The position numbers and the translations under genes are program-made. From Sphingobium jiangsuense (GTDB taxonomy: Bacteria; Pseudomonadota; Alphaproteobacteria; Sphingomonadales; Sphingomonadaceae): a stretch of DNA of 64,000 nt. Of this stretch, positions 36,208 through 46,344 are shown one piece after another. The stretch is from positions 124,001 to 188,000 of the forward strand of contig NZ_JACIDT010000003.1 of assembly GCF_014196495.1 (NCBI RefSeq), read 5' to 3'. Each line of letters starts with the position of its first letter. Positions within the stretch are counted from its first letter, which is position 1. The notes beneath the pieces were generated by a model. The model had not been told where the DNA came from and did not search any database. It saw only the letters and a program-made list of their open reading frames with translations.

Positions 36208-36657
36208 TCAGCGCACGGGCGCGCCCAGATCCTCGAAGCAGGACGCCACTGCCTGAAAGCAGGTCGCCGCGCCCAGCGCATTGTCCACCGACAGCAGCGC
36301 GCAGGCATCGTCATGGCAGCGGTCGATCTGCCATTCCGGGCGGCCCAGCGCGCGCAGCATGGTGGCCTCGTCGCGGGTCAGGCGATTGCTGCACGGCGGG
36401 GCGAGCTGGATGCGCCGTTCGGATATGCGCGCCATCTCCAGCATCAGCGCGCGGATGAGGATGAGCGGGCGGCGGTAATTGCGGCCGAACCAGCCCATCA
36501 TCACCGACGCGGCGCGGGCGTCGTTGGCGCCGCCGATCGCCATCAGCCGCGCCGTCTTCAGGAACAGGAGGCGCGGCCCGTCCGTGCGGGCCGGGCAGGA
36601 CAGGCGCAGGTCGGCGGCGCGGGAATCGGCGAGCGGGGTGGGAAAAGGCGCGGTCAT
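36208..36657 (-). CDS. DUF6628-like protein, gene preceded by a Fur-box-like site
   Basis: 149 residues, uncharacterised. RLLFLKTARLMAIGGANDARAASVMM and RRPLILIRALMLEMARISERRI..APPC (described in pieces) match my recollection of DUF6628, a sphingomonad family. Four or five Cys are present (SCPAR, APPCS, DRCHDDAC, ATCFQ, SCFED). The ATG at 36657 was chosen because AAGGGAG lies 6 bases upstream; the frame continues upstream only through the iron-box-like palindrome at 36695-36718. That site suggests iron-responsive expression. There is no signal peptide. Confidence 0.7.
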   Translation of the reverse strand: MTAPFPTPLADSRAADLRLSCPARTDGPRLLFLKTARLMAIGGANDARAASVMMGWFGRNYRRPLILIRALMLEMARISERRIQLAPPCSNRLTRDEATMLRALGRPEWQIDRCHDDACALLSVDNALGAATCFQAVASCFEDLGAPVR

Positions 36658-36694
36658 GCTGTGCTCCCTTGCGTGGAACAGCCATGCTACACAA

Positions 36695-36718
36695 ATGATA
36701 ATGATTTGCAATAATCAT
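36695..36718 (-). promoter_or_regulatory. Fur-box-like operator
   Basis: ATGATAATGA..TTGC..AATAATCAT is a strongly A/T-rich partial palindrome in a GC-rich genome. It contains GATAATGAT, a close match to the repeating unit of the Fur consensus GATAATGATAATCATTATC, and its outer arms ATGAT/ATCAT are complementary. It lies 38-61 bases upstream of the DUF6628-like start, where a promoter operator should be. An Irr or Fur-family regulator could bind it. Confidence 0.6.
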
Positions 36719-36764
36719 GAAGCCCGTTCCGACTGGATTGAATCGGATCGGCTCTATTATCCTT

Positions 36765-36820
36765 TGTTTTCCATGTCTTACGATCCGCCAGATGCAGCCG
36801 TTAGACTTGAAAAGGCTCTA
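36765..36820 (-). repeat. Dispersed CTAGAGC-TTTTCAAGTC element, copy 1
   Basis: Read on the minus strand this begins CTAGAGCCTTTTCAAGTC, contains GCATCTGGCGG and ends GACATGGAAAAC. The element at 61311-61360 shares the same order of motifs. The CTAG of this copy supplies the folC stop codon (TAG). The A/T-rich remainder up to 36721 (GATTGAATCGGATCGG) probably belongs to the same repeat. It may act as a transcript end for folC. Confidence 0.55.
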
Positions 36821-38146
36821 GTCGGGATATTGCTCATTGGCGCGCAACACCTGCCCGGCAAGATAGAGGGAGCCGCCGATCAGCAGAGGTTCCGCACCCT
36901 TTCCGGTCCCGATCGCGGCGGCCGCCTCGGCCAGATCGTCATGGGCGCGATGGGCGATGCCCCAGCGCGCGGCCAGCGCGGCGAAGGCGTCCACCGGGTG
37001 GCAGGCATGGCCGGGGATGGGCAGGCTGTGGATCATGCCGATATGATCGCGCAGCGGCTCCAGAAAGCCCTCCATCTCCTTGTTGGCGAGCATCCCGATC
37101 AGCAGCACCAGCTTTTCGCCGGGCGCAAGGCTGGCGGCGAAATGGCGGGCGATGACCTCGCCCGCCGCCGGATTATGGCCGCCGTCGAGCCAGATCGTCC
37201 GCCCCGGCGCATGGGCGTTGAGGCGATCGACCAGCGGTCCCTTGTCCAGCCGTTGCAGCCGCGCGGGCCATGTCGCCCAGAGCGGCGCGGCCTTGATCGC
37301 GGCCTCGCCGACCTCCAGCCTGTTCTGGTGGCGCAGCATCGCGATGGCGAGCGCGGCGTTCATCGGCTGGTGGGGGCCGGGCAGGCGCGGCAGCGGGGTT
37401 TCGATCCGCCCCTTGCCGTCGCGATAATGCAGCCTGTCGCGATAGACGGCGGCGTCCCACGCGGTCTTCATCGGGTGCCAGCGCGCGCCCGCGTCGGCCG
37501 CCTTCGCGGCGATGACGGCGGCGACATGCGGCTCATAATCCATGGTGACGAGCGGCACGCCCGGCTTGGCGATGCCGGCCTTCTCCGCCGCGATCTGCGT
37601 GATGCCCTCGCCCAGGAACGCCTGATGGTCCATGCCCAGCTGGGCGATGCCGCAGACGAGGGGGGTGCGGATCACATTGGTCGCGTCCAGCCTGCCGCCC
37701 AGCCCGACCTCGATGATGCAGGCGTCGGCCGGATGCTCGGCAAAGGCGAGGAAGGCGGCGGCGGTCGTCACCTCGAAGAAACTGGCGCCGACATCCCCGG
37801 CGACGTCCAGCACGCGGGAGAGATAGCGGGCGAGGTCGGCATCGCCGATCAGCGCGCCGCCCAGCCGGATGCGCTCGTTGAAGCGCACCAGATGGGGCGA
37901 GGTGAACATGTGGACGCTGCGCCCCTCCGCCTCCAGCGCGGCGCGCAGGAAGGCGCAGGTCGATCCCTTGCCGTTGGTGCCCGCGACATGGAACACCGGC
38001 GGCAGCGCCAGATGCGGGTCGCCGAGGCGCTCCATCAGGCGGCTGATCCGATCCAGCCCCAATATGTCCGCGCCGGGCGACAGCGCGTCGAGCCGGTCGA
38101 GCTGGGTCTGAACGTCGGGGTCGTCGGAAACCGCGTGATCGGCCAT
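36818..38146 (-). CDS. folC: Bifunctional folylpolyglutamate synthase / dihydrofolate synthase
   Basis: Adds glutamate to dihydropteroate and to folates, using ATP; Mur-ligase fold. 442 residues. HVAGTNGKGSTCAFL is the ATP loop (about 52-66), followed by VHMFTSPHLVRFNERI, a Mur-type IIEVGLGGRLDATN, and IWLDGGHNPAA (about 320). It is the last gene of the trpF-trpB-trpA-accD-folC cluster, 39 bases after accD. With pabB-pabC at 8-10 kb it represents the folate pathway in this window. The stop codon lies in a repeat element. Confidence 0.96.
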   Translation of the reverse strand: MADHAVSDDPDVQTQLDRLDALSPGADILGLDRISRLMERLGDPHLALPPVFHVAGTNGKGSTCAFLRAALEAEGRSVHMFTSPHLVRFNERIRLGGALIGDADLARYLSRVLDVAGDVGASFFEVTTAAAFLAFAEHPADACIIEVGLGGRLDATNVIRTPLVCGIAQLGMDHQAFLGEGITQIAAEKAGIAKPGVPLVTMDYEPHVAAVIAAKAADAGARWHPMKTAWDAAVYRDRLHYRDGKGRIETPLPRLPGPHQPMNAALAIAMLRHQNRLEVGEAAIKAAPLWATWPARLQRLDKGPLVDRLNAHAPGRTIWLDGGHNPAAGEVIARHFAASLAPGEKLVLLIGMLANKEMEGFLEPLRDHIGMIHSLPIPGHACHPVDAFAALAARWGIAHRAHDDLAEAAAAIGTGKGAEPLLIGGSLYLAGQVLRANEQYPD

Positions 38147-38185
38147 CGGCTATGGGTCCGGCTGTCGGAAGGAAAGGGGGCGGGG

Positions 38186-39040
38186 TCAGGCCGCCTTGCG
38201 GGGCATCAGATAGGCGGTGATCTGGGCCAGCCGCTGCTTCATGTCCTTGCGGTCCACCACCATGTCGAGCATCCCGTGCGCCAGCAGATATTCGGCGCGC
38301 TGGAACCCTTCGGGCAGCTTCTCGCGGATCGTGTTCTCGATCACGCGCTGGCCCGCGAAGCCGATCAGCGCATTGGGCTCGGCGATCTGGATATCGCCCA
38401 GCATCGCATAGCTCGCCGTCACGCCGCCGGTGGTGGGGTCGGTCAGCACGACGATATAGGGCAGGCCCGCGTCATGCAGCTGGCGGATGGCGACGGTGGC
38501 GCGCGGCATCTGCATCAGCGAGAGTATGCCTTCCTGCATGCGCGCGCCGCCTGCCGCGGTAAAGATGATATAGGGGCAATTGCGCGCGATCGCTTCCTCG
38601 ATGCCCTGCACGAAGGCCGCGCCGACCGCCACGCCCATCGACCCGCCCATATAGGCGAAATTCTGCACGCCGATTACCACCGGCGCGCCCTCGATCGTGC
38701 CGCTGGCGTTGATCAGCGCGTCCTGATCGCCGGTGGCGGCGCGGGCGGCGCGGATGCGGTCGGCATATTTCTTGGTGTCGCGGAACTTGAGCGGGTCTTC
38801 CTTCACCTGCGGCACGGGCAGCAGGCTGGCGCTGCCCTCGTCCAATATCTGCGCGAACCGCTCGGCCGGGCCGATGCGGCCATGATGGTTGCATTTCGGG
38901 CAGACGGAGAGATTCTCCTCCCATTCGCGGGTGAAGATCATCTGGCCGCAGCCGGAGCATTTGTGCCACAGATTGTCGGGGCTCTGCTCCTTCTTCGCGA
39001 TGAAGGGAATGGCCTTGCGGACCCGGTTGATCCAGCTCAT
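38186..39040 (-). CDS. accD: Acetyl-CoA carboxylase carboxyltransferase subunit beta
   Basis: Beta subunit of the carboxyltransferase that moves CO2 from biotin to acetyl-CoA, the first step of fatty-acid synthesis. 284 residues. N-terminal zinc ribbon: [12 protein letters not shown] and [11 protein letters not shown] (four Cys, about 28-52). Crotonase-like core with [29 protein letters not shown] and [13 protein letters not shown]. AccA partners it from another locus. The start overlaps trpA by 4 bases, the conserved alphaproteobacterial trpA-accD-folC order. Confidence 0.98.
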   Translation of the reverse strand: MSWINRVRKAIPFIAKKEQSPDNLWHKCSGCGQMIFTREWEENLSVCPKCNHHGRIGPAERFAQILDEGSASLLPVPQVKEDPLKFRDTKKYADRIRAARAATGDQDALINASGTIEGAPVVIGVQNFAYMGGSMGVAVGAAFVQGIEEAIARNCPYIIFTAAGGARMQEGILSLMQMPRATVAIRQLHDAGLPYIVVLTDPTTGGVTASYAMLGDIQIAEPNALIGFAGQRVIENTIREKLPEGFQRAEYLLAHGMLDMVVDRKDMKQRLAQITAYLMPRKAA

Positions 39041-39861
39041 CGGGCGAGTTCCTTCTGTTCCAGCGCCGCGCGGAGCGAGGCGACATAATCCTTCACATGG
39101 GGTGGGGCGTCCGCGCCATACCGGCCGATCAGGTCGACGATGGCCGATCCGACGACCACCCCGTCGGCAACCTTGCCGATGGCGGCGGCCTGTTCCGGCG
39201 TGCGCACGCCGAAGCCGACCGCGATCGGCAGGTCGGTGCCGGATTTGAGATGCGCGACGGCGGCCTCGATGCTGGCCTGCGCCGCCTGCTGCTTGCCGGT
39301 GATGCCCGCGACCGAGACATAATAGAGAAAGCCGCCGCTGCCCTGCAGCACGGCCGGCAGGCGCGCCGCGTCGGTGGTCGGCGTGGCGAGGCGGATGAAG
39401 TGCACGCCCGCCGCGCGCAGCGCCGGGCCGAGCTCGTCATCCTCCTCGGTCGGAATGTCGACGCAGATCACGCCGTCGACGCCCGCCGCCTTGATCGCCT
39501 GCGCGAACCAGTCCGCCCCGCGCCGGATCATCGGATTGGCATAGCCCATCAGGATCAGCGGCACGTCGGGGTGGCGTGTGCGAAACGCGGTCGCGATGGC
39601 GAGGATATCGGTGGTTTTCGTCCCCGCGCTCAGCGCGCGCAGGTTCGCCGCCTGAATGGCCGGGCCGTCCGCCATCGGATCGGTGAACGGCATGCCCAGT
39701 TCGATCAGGTCCGCGCCCCCTTCGACCAGCGCGTCGAGGACCGCGCCGGTATGGGCCGGGGTCGGGTCGCCGCCGGTGATGAAGATGGAGAGCGCAGCGC
39801 GCCCCTGCGCGCGGGCCCTGGCGAAGGCGGATGCGGTGCGGTCGTCTTTATGGGCGGTCAT
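39037..39861 (-). CDS. trpA: Tryptophan synthase alpha subunit
   Basis: TIM-barrel subunit that cleaves indole-glycerol phosphate to indole and glyceraldehyde 3-phosphate, then channels indole to TrpB. 274 residues. [12 protein letters not shown] near the start, [23 protein letters not shown] with the catalytic Glu (about 52) and Asp (about 63), [10 protein letters not shown], and [12 protein letters not shown], as in TrpA proteins. It begins 2 bases after the trpB stop and overlaps accD. Confidence 0.98.
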   Translation of the reverse strand: MTAHKDDRTASAFARARAQGRAALSIFITGGDPTPAHTGAVLDALVEGGADLIELGMPFTDPMADGPAIQAANLRALSAGTKTTDILAIATAFRTRHPDVPLILMGYANPMIRRGADWFAQAIKAAGVDGVICVDIPTEEDDELGPALRAAGVHFIRLATPTTDAARLPAVLQGSGGFLYYVSVAGITGKQQAAQASIEAAVAHLKSGTDLPIAVGFGVRTPEQAAAIGKVADGVVVGSAIVDLIGRYGADAPPHVKDYVASLRAALEQKELAR

Positions 39862-39863
39862 GG

Positions 39864-41087
39864 TCAGATCTCCACCCCCAGCGCCTTGGCGACGGTGAAG
39901 ATATCCTTGTCGCCGCGCCCGGACAGGTTGACGACGATGATCCTGTCCTTGCCCAGCGTCGGCGCGATCTTCTCCACCGCGGCCAGTGCGTGCGAGGATT
40001 CGAGCGCCGGGATGATCCCTTCGAGGCGGCAGAGGTGCTGGAAGGAGGCGAGCGCCTCGTCATCGGTGATCGGCTCGTAGCGGGCGCGGCCGATCTCGTG
40101 CAGCCAGCTGTGCTCCGGCCCGATGCCGGGATAGTCGAGCCCCGCCGAAATGCTGTGCGCCTCGGCGATCTGGCCGTCCTCATCCTGCAACAAATAGGTC
40201 TTGTTGCCGTGGAGGATGCCGGGGAAGCCGCCCGCGAGGCTGGCCGCGTGCTGGCCTGACTCCAGCCCGTAGCCCGCCGCCTCGACGCCGACCAGCTCCA
40301 CCTCCTTGTCGTCGAGGAACGGGTGGAACATGCCGATGGCGTTGGACCCGCCGCCGACCGCCGCGATCAGCATGTCGGGCAGGCGGCCTTCGGCTTCCAT
40401 GATCTGCTCGCGCGTCTCGCGACCGATCACGCTCTGGAAGTCGCGCACCAGTTCCGGGTAGGGATGGGGTCCGGCGGCGGTGCCGATGATGTAGAAGGTG
40501 TCGTGGACGTTCGCCACCCAGTCGCGCAGCGCCTCGTTCATCGCGTCCTTGAGCGTGCGCGCGCCGCTTTCCACCGCGCGCACTTCCGCGCCCAACAGCT
40601 TCATGCGGAATACATTGGGCTGCTGCCGCTCCACGTCGAGCGCGCCCATGAAGATGGTGCAGGGAATGTTGAACAACGCCGCGACCGTCGCGGTCGCCAC
40701 GCCATGCTGGCCCGCGCCGGTTTCCGCGATAATCCGCGTCTTGCCCATGCGCTTGGCCAGCAGGATCTGGCCGATGCAGTTGTTGATCTTGTGCGCGCCG
40801 GTGTGGTTCAGCTCCTCGCGCTTCAGATAGATTTTCGCGCCGCCCAGTTCCTCGGTCAGCCGCTGCGCATAATAAAGCGGGTTGGGACGGCCGACATAAT
40901 GGCGCAGCAGATAGTCGAATTCGCGCTGGAATTCCGGGTCGGCTTTCGCCTTGCGATATTCCTTTTCGAGGTCGAGGATCAGCGGCATCAGCGTTTCGGC
41001 GACATAACGGCCGCCGAATTGGCCGAAATGTCCGCGCTCGTCCGGTTGGGTGCGCAAGCTGTTGGGGGCGTTGGAAATATCGGTCAT
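39864..41087 (-). CDS. trpB: Tryptophan synthase beta subunit
   Basis: PLP subunit that condenses indole with serine to tryptophan. 407 residues. [12 protein letters not shown] near the start, [18 protein letters not shown] with the PLP Lys (about 97), [12 protein letters not shown] (about 120), [13 protein letters not shown] for PLP phosphate, and [16 protein letters not shown]. This is the classic TrpB1 form that pairs with TrpA. 101 bases separate it from trpF. Confidence 0.98.
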   Translation of the reverse strand: MTDISNAPNSLRTQPDERGHFGQFGGRYVAETLMPLILDLEKEYRKAKADPEFQREFDYLLRHYVGRPNPLYYAQRLTEELGGAKIYLKREELNHTGAHKINNCIGQILLAKRMGKTRIIAETGAGQHGVATATVAALFNIPCTIFMGALDVERQQPNVFRMKLLGAEVRAVESGARTLKDAMNEALRDWVANVHDTFYIIGTAAGPHPYPELVRDFQSVIGRETREQIMEAEGRLPDMLIAAVGGGSNAIGMFHPFLDDKEVELVGVEAAGYGLESGQHAASLAGGFPGILHGNKTYLLQDEDGQIAEAHSISAGLDYPGIGPEHSWLHEIGRARYEPITDDEALASFQHLCRLEGIIPALESSHALAAVEKIAPTLGKDRIIVVNLSGRGDKDIFTVAKALGVEI

Positions 41088-41188
41088 GGTCGTTTCAGTC
41101 TCGCAGACAAATGGAGGGCATCGCTTCGCTGTCGGGGGAAGCGGTCAGCGCCATCGTGTCTGGGCACGGGCGGGGTGAAGAGCCGGCG

Positions 41189-41836
41189 TCAACATTGCAA
41201 CACCGCATTGCAGAAGGCGACGATCTTGTCCACATCCTTGATGCCCGGCGCGCTTTCGACGCCGGACGAGATATCGACCAGCGGCGCGCCGGTGAGGCGG
41301 ATCGCCTGCCCCACATTGGCGGGGTCGAGCCCGCCGGAAAGCCCCCATGGCCCGGCGGGCGGGCGGCCCTGCAACAGCGTCCAGTCGAAGCGCAGGCCCA
41401 TGCCGCCCGGCAGGTCCGCGCCGTCGGGCGTCCTGGCGTCGAACAGGATGAGGTCGGCGGCATCGCGATAGCGGTCGGCGGCGGCGATATCGGCGGCGGT
41501 CTTGACCGGCACCGCCTTCCAGAAACGGATCTGCGGGAAACGCGCGCGCAGTGCGGCGACGCGCTCGGGCGGCTCCTTGCCGTGCAGTTGCACCGCGTCG
41601 AGGCTGCCTGCGCGCAGGATCAGGTCGAGCAGCGCGTCCTCCGGCTCCACCATGACGCCGACCTTCGCCACATGGCCGGGCACGCGCCGGGCCAGCGCGG
41701 CGAGCTGCTCCGCCTCGACATGGCGCGGGCTTTTGGCGAAATGGACGAAACCGACATGGCTCGCCCCTGCGCCGATGGCGGCGTCGAGCGTCTCCGGCGT
41801 CGACAGGCCGCATATCTTGATCGCGATTCGGGACAT
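41189..41836 (-). CDS. trpF: Phosphoribosylanthranilate isomerase
   Basis: Isomerises phosphoribosylanthranilate to CdRP, third step of tryptophan synthesis; TIM barrel. 215 residues. IKICGLSTPETLDAA contains the catalytic Cys (about 9). VQLHGKEPP follows, then the catalytic Asp in LILFDAR, and the phosphate-binding GGLDPANVGQAI and DISSGVESAPGIKD near the C-terminus. ATG 41836 was chosen because MSRIAIKICG is the family start. First gene of the trp-acc-fol cluster. trpCD and trpE are not in the window. Confidence 0.96.
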   Translation of the reverse strand: MSRIAIKICGLSTPETLDAAIGAGASHVGFVHFAKSPRHVEAEQLAALARRVPGHVAKVGVMVEPEDALLDLILRAGSLDAVQLHGKEPPERVAALRARFPQIRFWKAVPVKTAADIAAADRYRDAADLILFDARTPDGADLPGGMGLRFDWTLLQGRPPAGPWGLSGGLDPANVGQAIRLTGAPLVDISSGVESAPGIKDVDKIVAFCNAVLQC

Positions 41837-41961
41837 GGGGCGGCTTCTAGACCATCGGGCGGGAAGATGCATGGGACAAGATTGACGAAACCTCCCGAAC
41901 AGCCTCTGATTGCCGCCATAACCCGCGAATGTCCCTTTCATGGTCACGCAAGGAGGATGCA

Positions 41962-42393
41962 ATGAGATACGTCATGGCCCTGATTTCGACCATCGCCGCG
42001 CTTTCCGCCTGCGCGCCGACACCGCCGGGGGAGAGCGCCGCCGTGCAACCCGCTTCACCCGGACTCGTCACGCTGTCCGGCACCGTTTTCTATCGCGAGC
42101 GTATCGCCCTTCCGCCCGATGCGCGCGTGACGGTCAGGATCAGCGATGTCAGCCTGATGGACGTGGCCGCGCCGGTGATCGCGGAGACGGAGCTTGCCAC
42201 CGGCGGGCGGCAGGTGCCGATCGCCTTCTCGCTCGACTATGATCCCGCGCGGATCGAGGCGCGGGGCCGCTATGCCGTTTCCGCCCGGATCACCGACGGC
42301 GGCGGACGGCTGATCTGGATCACCGACACGCATGTCGACCTGCCGTCTCCGGGGCAGGGGGTGGATTTGCTTCTGGTGCGCGTGTCCGGCTGA
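41962..42393 (+). CDS. YbaY/YscW-like lipoprotein
   Basis: 143 residues with a lipoprotein signal (ISTIAALSACAP, Cys about 17). A single beta-sandwich domain of the YbaY/YscW lipoprotein-chaperone type follows: LSGTVFYRERIALPPDARVTVRI, GGRQVPIAFSLDYDP, and GRLIWITDTH. This domain occurs in lipoproteins and in META/HslJ-associated proteins; E. coli YbaY has no firm function. A full AGGAGG Shine-Dalgarno precedes the ATG. It is convergent with the CsgG-like gene, with a terminator between. Confidence 0.85.
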   Translation: MRYVMALISTIAALSACAPTPPGESAAVQPASPGLVTLSGTVFYRERIALPPDARVTVRISDVSLMDVAAPVIAETELATGGRQVPIAFSLDYDPARIEARGRYAVSARITDGGGRLIWITDTHVDLPSPGQGVDLLLVRVSG

Positions 42394-42417
42394 ACGCTGC
42401 CGCCTATACCGTGCGCC

Positions 42418-42449
42418 AAAAAGCAAACGCCCGGTCAGCCGGCCGGGCG
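42418..42449 (-). terminator. Rho-independent terminator of the CsgG-like gene
   Basis: On the minus strand CGCCCGG (42449-42443), an 8-base loop and CCGGGCG (42434-42428) are followed by TTTGCTTTTT. This is a typical intrinsic terminator 30 bases after the CsgG-like stop. The plus strand lacks a comparable T-run. Confidence 0.8.
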
Positions 42450-42478
42450 CTGCTCTTCATTTTCCGCGGAACAGGGCG

Positions 42479-43258
42479 TTACTTCGCCTGCGGGGCCGCC
42501 GCCGCCGCGTTTTCGGGCAGGCCACCCAGCTGCGTCACCAGCTTGGTGTAGGCGTCGAGATAGGCGAGCACGATCACCTGGCCGATCTCGGTGTTCTGAT
42601 AGCCGCCGCCGCCGGCCGCCGCGACGCCGCTCATCCAGCCCATGCCGCCGCCCGCGCCGAAGCTCAGGTCCGACTTGCGGAAATAGCCCTCGACCAGCGC
42701 CTCTTCCTCGGTGGTGCGGGCGTTGACGATCGACAGGGTGACGTTCGCCTCCTTCTTCTTCACCGAGATGCCGCCCGCCAGTGCGCCCAGCGTGCGCCCG
42801 CCCAGGAAACCGCCGACAAGGCCGCCCAGCGCATTGCCGCCGCTGTTGCTGTTGGTGGTGACGATATCGGGCTGGAGGAAATAGTCCGCCGCCTTCACCT
42901 GCCCCTTGCCGAGGTTGGAACCGGCCTGCAATTCACCGGAATCCGCCATCGCGCGTTCCATGTTGCGGCTGGCCATCGAGCGGCCGCGATTGACCAGCGT
43001 GAAGCAGCCCGACTGCTGGATGAACACCCGCAGGATCGCCTCGGGGCTGCCGAGGCTCAGTTCGCGCCACCACTGGGTGTCCGGCTCCACGATCGCCACC
43101 GTGCCCAGCTTGCGGGTGCAGCGCGGAATCTCCGTCGTCGCCTTGGTCTGCGCCTGCCGCGCGGAGGATCCCTTCTTGTCCGCCGCCACGGCGGGCGTCG
43201 CGAGCAGCGCGATGGCGGAGAAGGCCCCAGCCAGGAATTGTGCCTTGTTCATGGTCAT
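42479..43258 (-). CDS. CsgG/HfaB-family protein
   Basis: 259 residues, signal peptide to about residue 25 (FSAIALLATPAVAADKK). It matches the CsgG/HfaB family: RKLGTVAIVEPD, LGSPEAILRVFIQQSGCFTLVNRG, QPDIVTTNSNSGGNALGGLVGGFLG, then KEANVTLSIVNART and GQVIVLAYLDAYTKLV. Unlike CsgG it lacks a lipobox Cys after the signal peptide, and no curli (csgAB, csgEF) or holdfast genes are nearby. It is therefore probably one of the many CsgG-like periplasmic or outer-membrane proteins of unknown role. Ends in a clear terminator. Confidence 0.85.
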   Translation of the reverse strand: MTMNKAQFLAGAFSAIALLATPAVAADKKGSSARQAQTKATTEIPRCTRKLGTVAIVEPDTQWWRELSLGSPEAILRVFIQQSGCFTLVNRGRSMASRNMERAMADSGELQAGSNLGKGQVKAADYFLQPDIVTTNSNSGGNALGGLVGGFLGGRTLGALAGGISVKKKEANVTLSIVNARTTEEEALVEGYFRKSDLSFGAGGGMGWMSGVAAAGGGGYQNTEIGQVIVLAYLDAYTKLVTQLGGLPENAAAAAPQAK

Positions 43259-43428
43259 ACCCCCTATCAGGTCAATATGTGAAAGATGATGTCAGCAATG
43301 TCTGGACGACCCCGTTCTGACCGTGACCGTATCGCCATGATGTTGCAATCTCAAGCCGGTTCACCATGATCCGCGCGTATGTTTTGACGCCTCGTGACAT
43401 AAGCCGCCGCCCCTGCTATCGGCGCCCC

Positions 43429-45233
<1,805 letters not shown>

Positions 45234-45234
<1 letters not shown>

Positions 45235-45539
45235 TGAGCGGCGACGAGGATTATGTGTTCGACGAGGAAACGGGCGAATGGCTCCCCGCCTCCGAACTGG
45301 CGGCGAAGCAGGCGGCGGCCGACAGCGTCGAGGTGCGCGACGCGGTCGGCAATCTGCTGGCCGATGGCGATCAGGTGACGCTGATCAAGGACCTGGAGGT
45401 GAAGGGCGCGGGCCAGACGCTCAAGCGCGGCACGCTCATCAAGTCGATCCGTCTGACCGGCGACCCGCAGGAGATCGACTGCCGCCATGAGGGCATCAAG
45501 GGCCTCGTGCTGCGCGCCGAGTTCGTGAAGAAGCGCTGA
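45234..45539 (+). CDS. PhnA-domain (YjdM-like) protein without zinc ribbon
   Basis: 101 residues. The C-terminal half (about 32-101) matches the PhnA/YjdM domain: VRDAVGNLLADGDQVTLIKDLEVKG and KRGTLIKSIRLT, IDCRHEGIKGLVLRAEFVKK (given in parts). The N-terminal zinc ribbon of E. coli YjdM (two CxxC) is absent; instead there is an acidic segment, DEDYVFDEETGEWLP. Despite the PhnA name, a role in phosphonate use is unproven for such proteins. Translationally coupled to lepA (TGATG). Confidence 0.85.
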
Positions 45540-45546
45540 GGCGGCC

Positions 45547-46047
45547 ATGGCCGATGGCGGCGCGAAAATCCTGGTGCTGACCACCGGCGGCACCATCGAC
45601 AAAAGCTATTTCGACGCGCTGTCCGACTATAAGACCGGTGACCCGCAGGCGCCGCGCCTGCTGGAGGTCGCGCGCGTCGCCTGCCCCTATGAGGTGCGCG
45701 AGCTGATGCGCAAGGACAGCCTCGACCTCGACGATGCCGACCGCGCGGCGATCGTGGCGGCGGTGGCGGAAAGCGATGCCGGTCGCATCGTCATCACCCA
45801 TGGCAGCGACACGATGACGCAAAGCGCGCTGGCGCTGGGCGAGGCGGCGGCGGGCAAGACGGTGGTGTTCACCGGCGCGATGGCGCCCGCCCGCTTCGCC
45901 GAAACGGACGCGCCCTTCAACCTCGGCATGGCCTTCGCGGCGGCGCAGGTCGCCCCGCCGGGCGTCTATATCGCGATGAGCGGCACGCTCTTCCCCGCCG
46001 ACCGCGCGGCGAAGGACCGCGCGCGCGGCGTATTCGTCGGCAAATAA
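45547..46047 (+). CDS. Asparaginase-like protein, N-terminal domain only
   Basis: 166 residues matching only the N-terminal domain of type I/II asparaginases: VLTTGGTIDKSYF contains the nucleophilic Thr (about 14), and GRIVITHGSDTMTQSA contains the second Thr-Asp pair (about 84-88). The smaller C-terminal domain, which helps complete the active site in the tetramer, is missing. Stand-alone short proteins like this are common in proteobacteria and are usually labelled asparaginase-domain proteins. Activity is unknown. Seven bases after the PhnA-domain gene. Confidence 0.85.
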   Translation: MADGGAKILVLTTGGTIDKSYFDALSDYKTGDPQAPRLLEVARVACPYEVRELMRKDSLDLDDADRAAIVAAVAESDAGRIVITHGSDTMTQSALALGEAAAGKTVVFTGAMAPARFAETDAPFNLGMAFAAAQVAPPGVYIAMSGTLFPADRAAKDRARGVFVGK

Positions 46048-46101
46048 TCCGCGGCGGAGGAAAAGCGCCCCGCCGGAGCGGGTGCTCGACGGCGGGGCCA
46101 G

Positions 46102-46166
46102 GGTTCAGCGCCGCCCGGAGGGGAGGAAGGGCGGCGAGGGCGCGGATCGTCCATCGGCGCTGAACC
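46102..46166. repeat. Nested inverted repeats after the asparaginase-like gene
   Basis: GGTTCAGCGCCG (46102-46113) is perfectly complemented by CGGCGCTGAACC at 46155-46166, and inside lies a second pair GCCGCCC/GGGCGGC. An RNA would form a long stem with a branched interior. No T-run follows, so it is not a typical terminator. It lies in the 297-base gap between the asparaginase-like gene and tRNA-Gln. Confidence 0.5.
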
Positions 46167-46174
46167 GATGCTGA

Positions 46175-46309
46175 ATGGACGGTGCCGGATGCTCGACGGA
46201 CTGGTGGTCGCGGCGGATCAATCAGGCTGACCGGCCGGTCTATCGTGTCGAAGGCGCGGGCGATGCGCAACGGCTGGAAATCGCCCAATGCCGCTTCCAC
46301 TACGACTAG
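46175..46309 (+). CDS. Short hypothetical ORF
   Basis: A 44-codon frame starting immediately after an in-frame TGA. Its last 30 residues (RPVYRVEGAGDAQRLEIAQCRFHYD) have the look of a genuine protein end. It has no obvious Shine-Dalgarno and no match I can name. It could be a small gene, or the last remnant of a degraded one, as the stretch before it holds only palindromes. Confidence 0.25.
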   Translation: MDGAGCSTDWWSRRINQADRPVYRVEGAGDAQRLEIAQCRFHYD

Positions 46310-46344
46310 CTGACCGGGTCTCTATCTGATTTTCTGGAAATTTC

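Noticed and set aside
36658..36711. N-terminal extension of the DUF6628-like protein starting MQIIIICVAW
   Set aside because: These codons are the Fur-box-like operator read in frame; ATG 36657 has a good Shine-Dalgarno.
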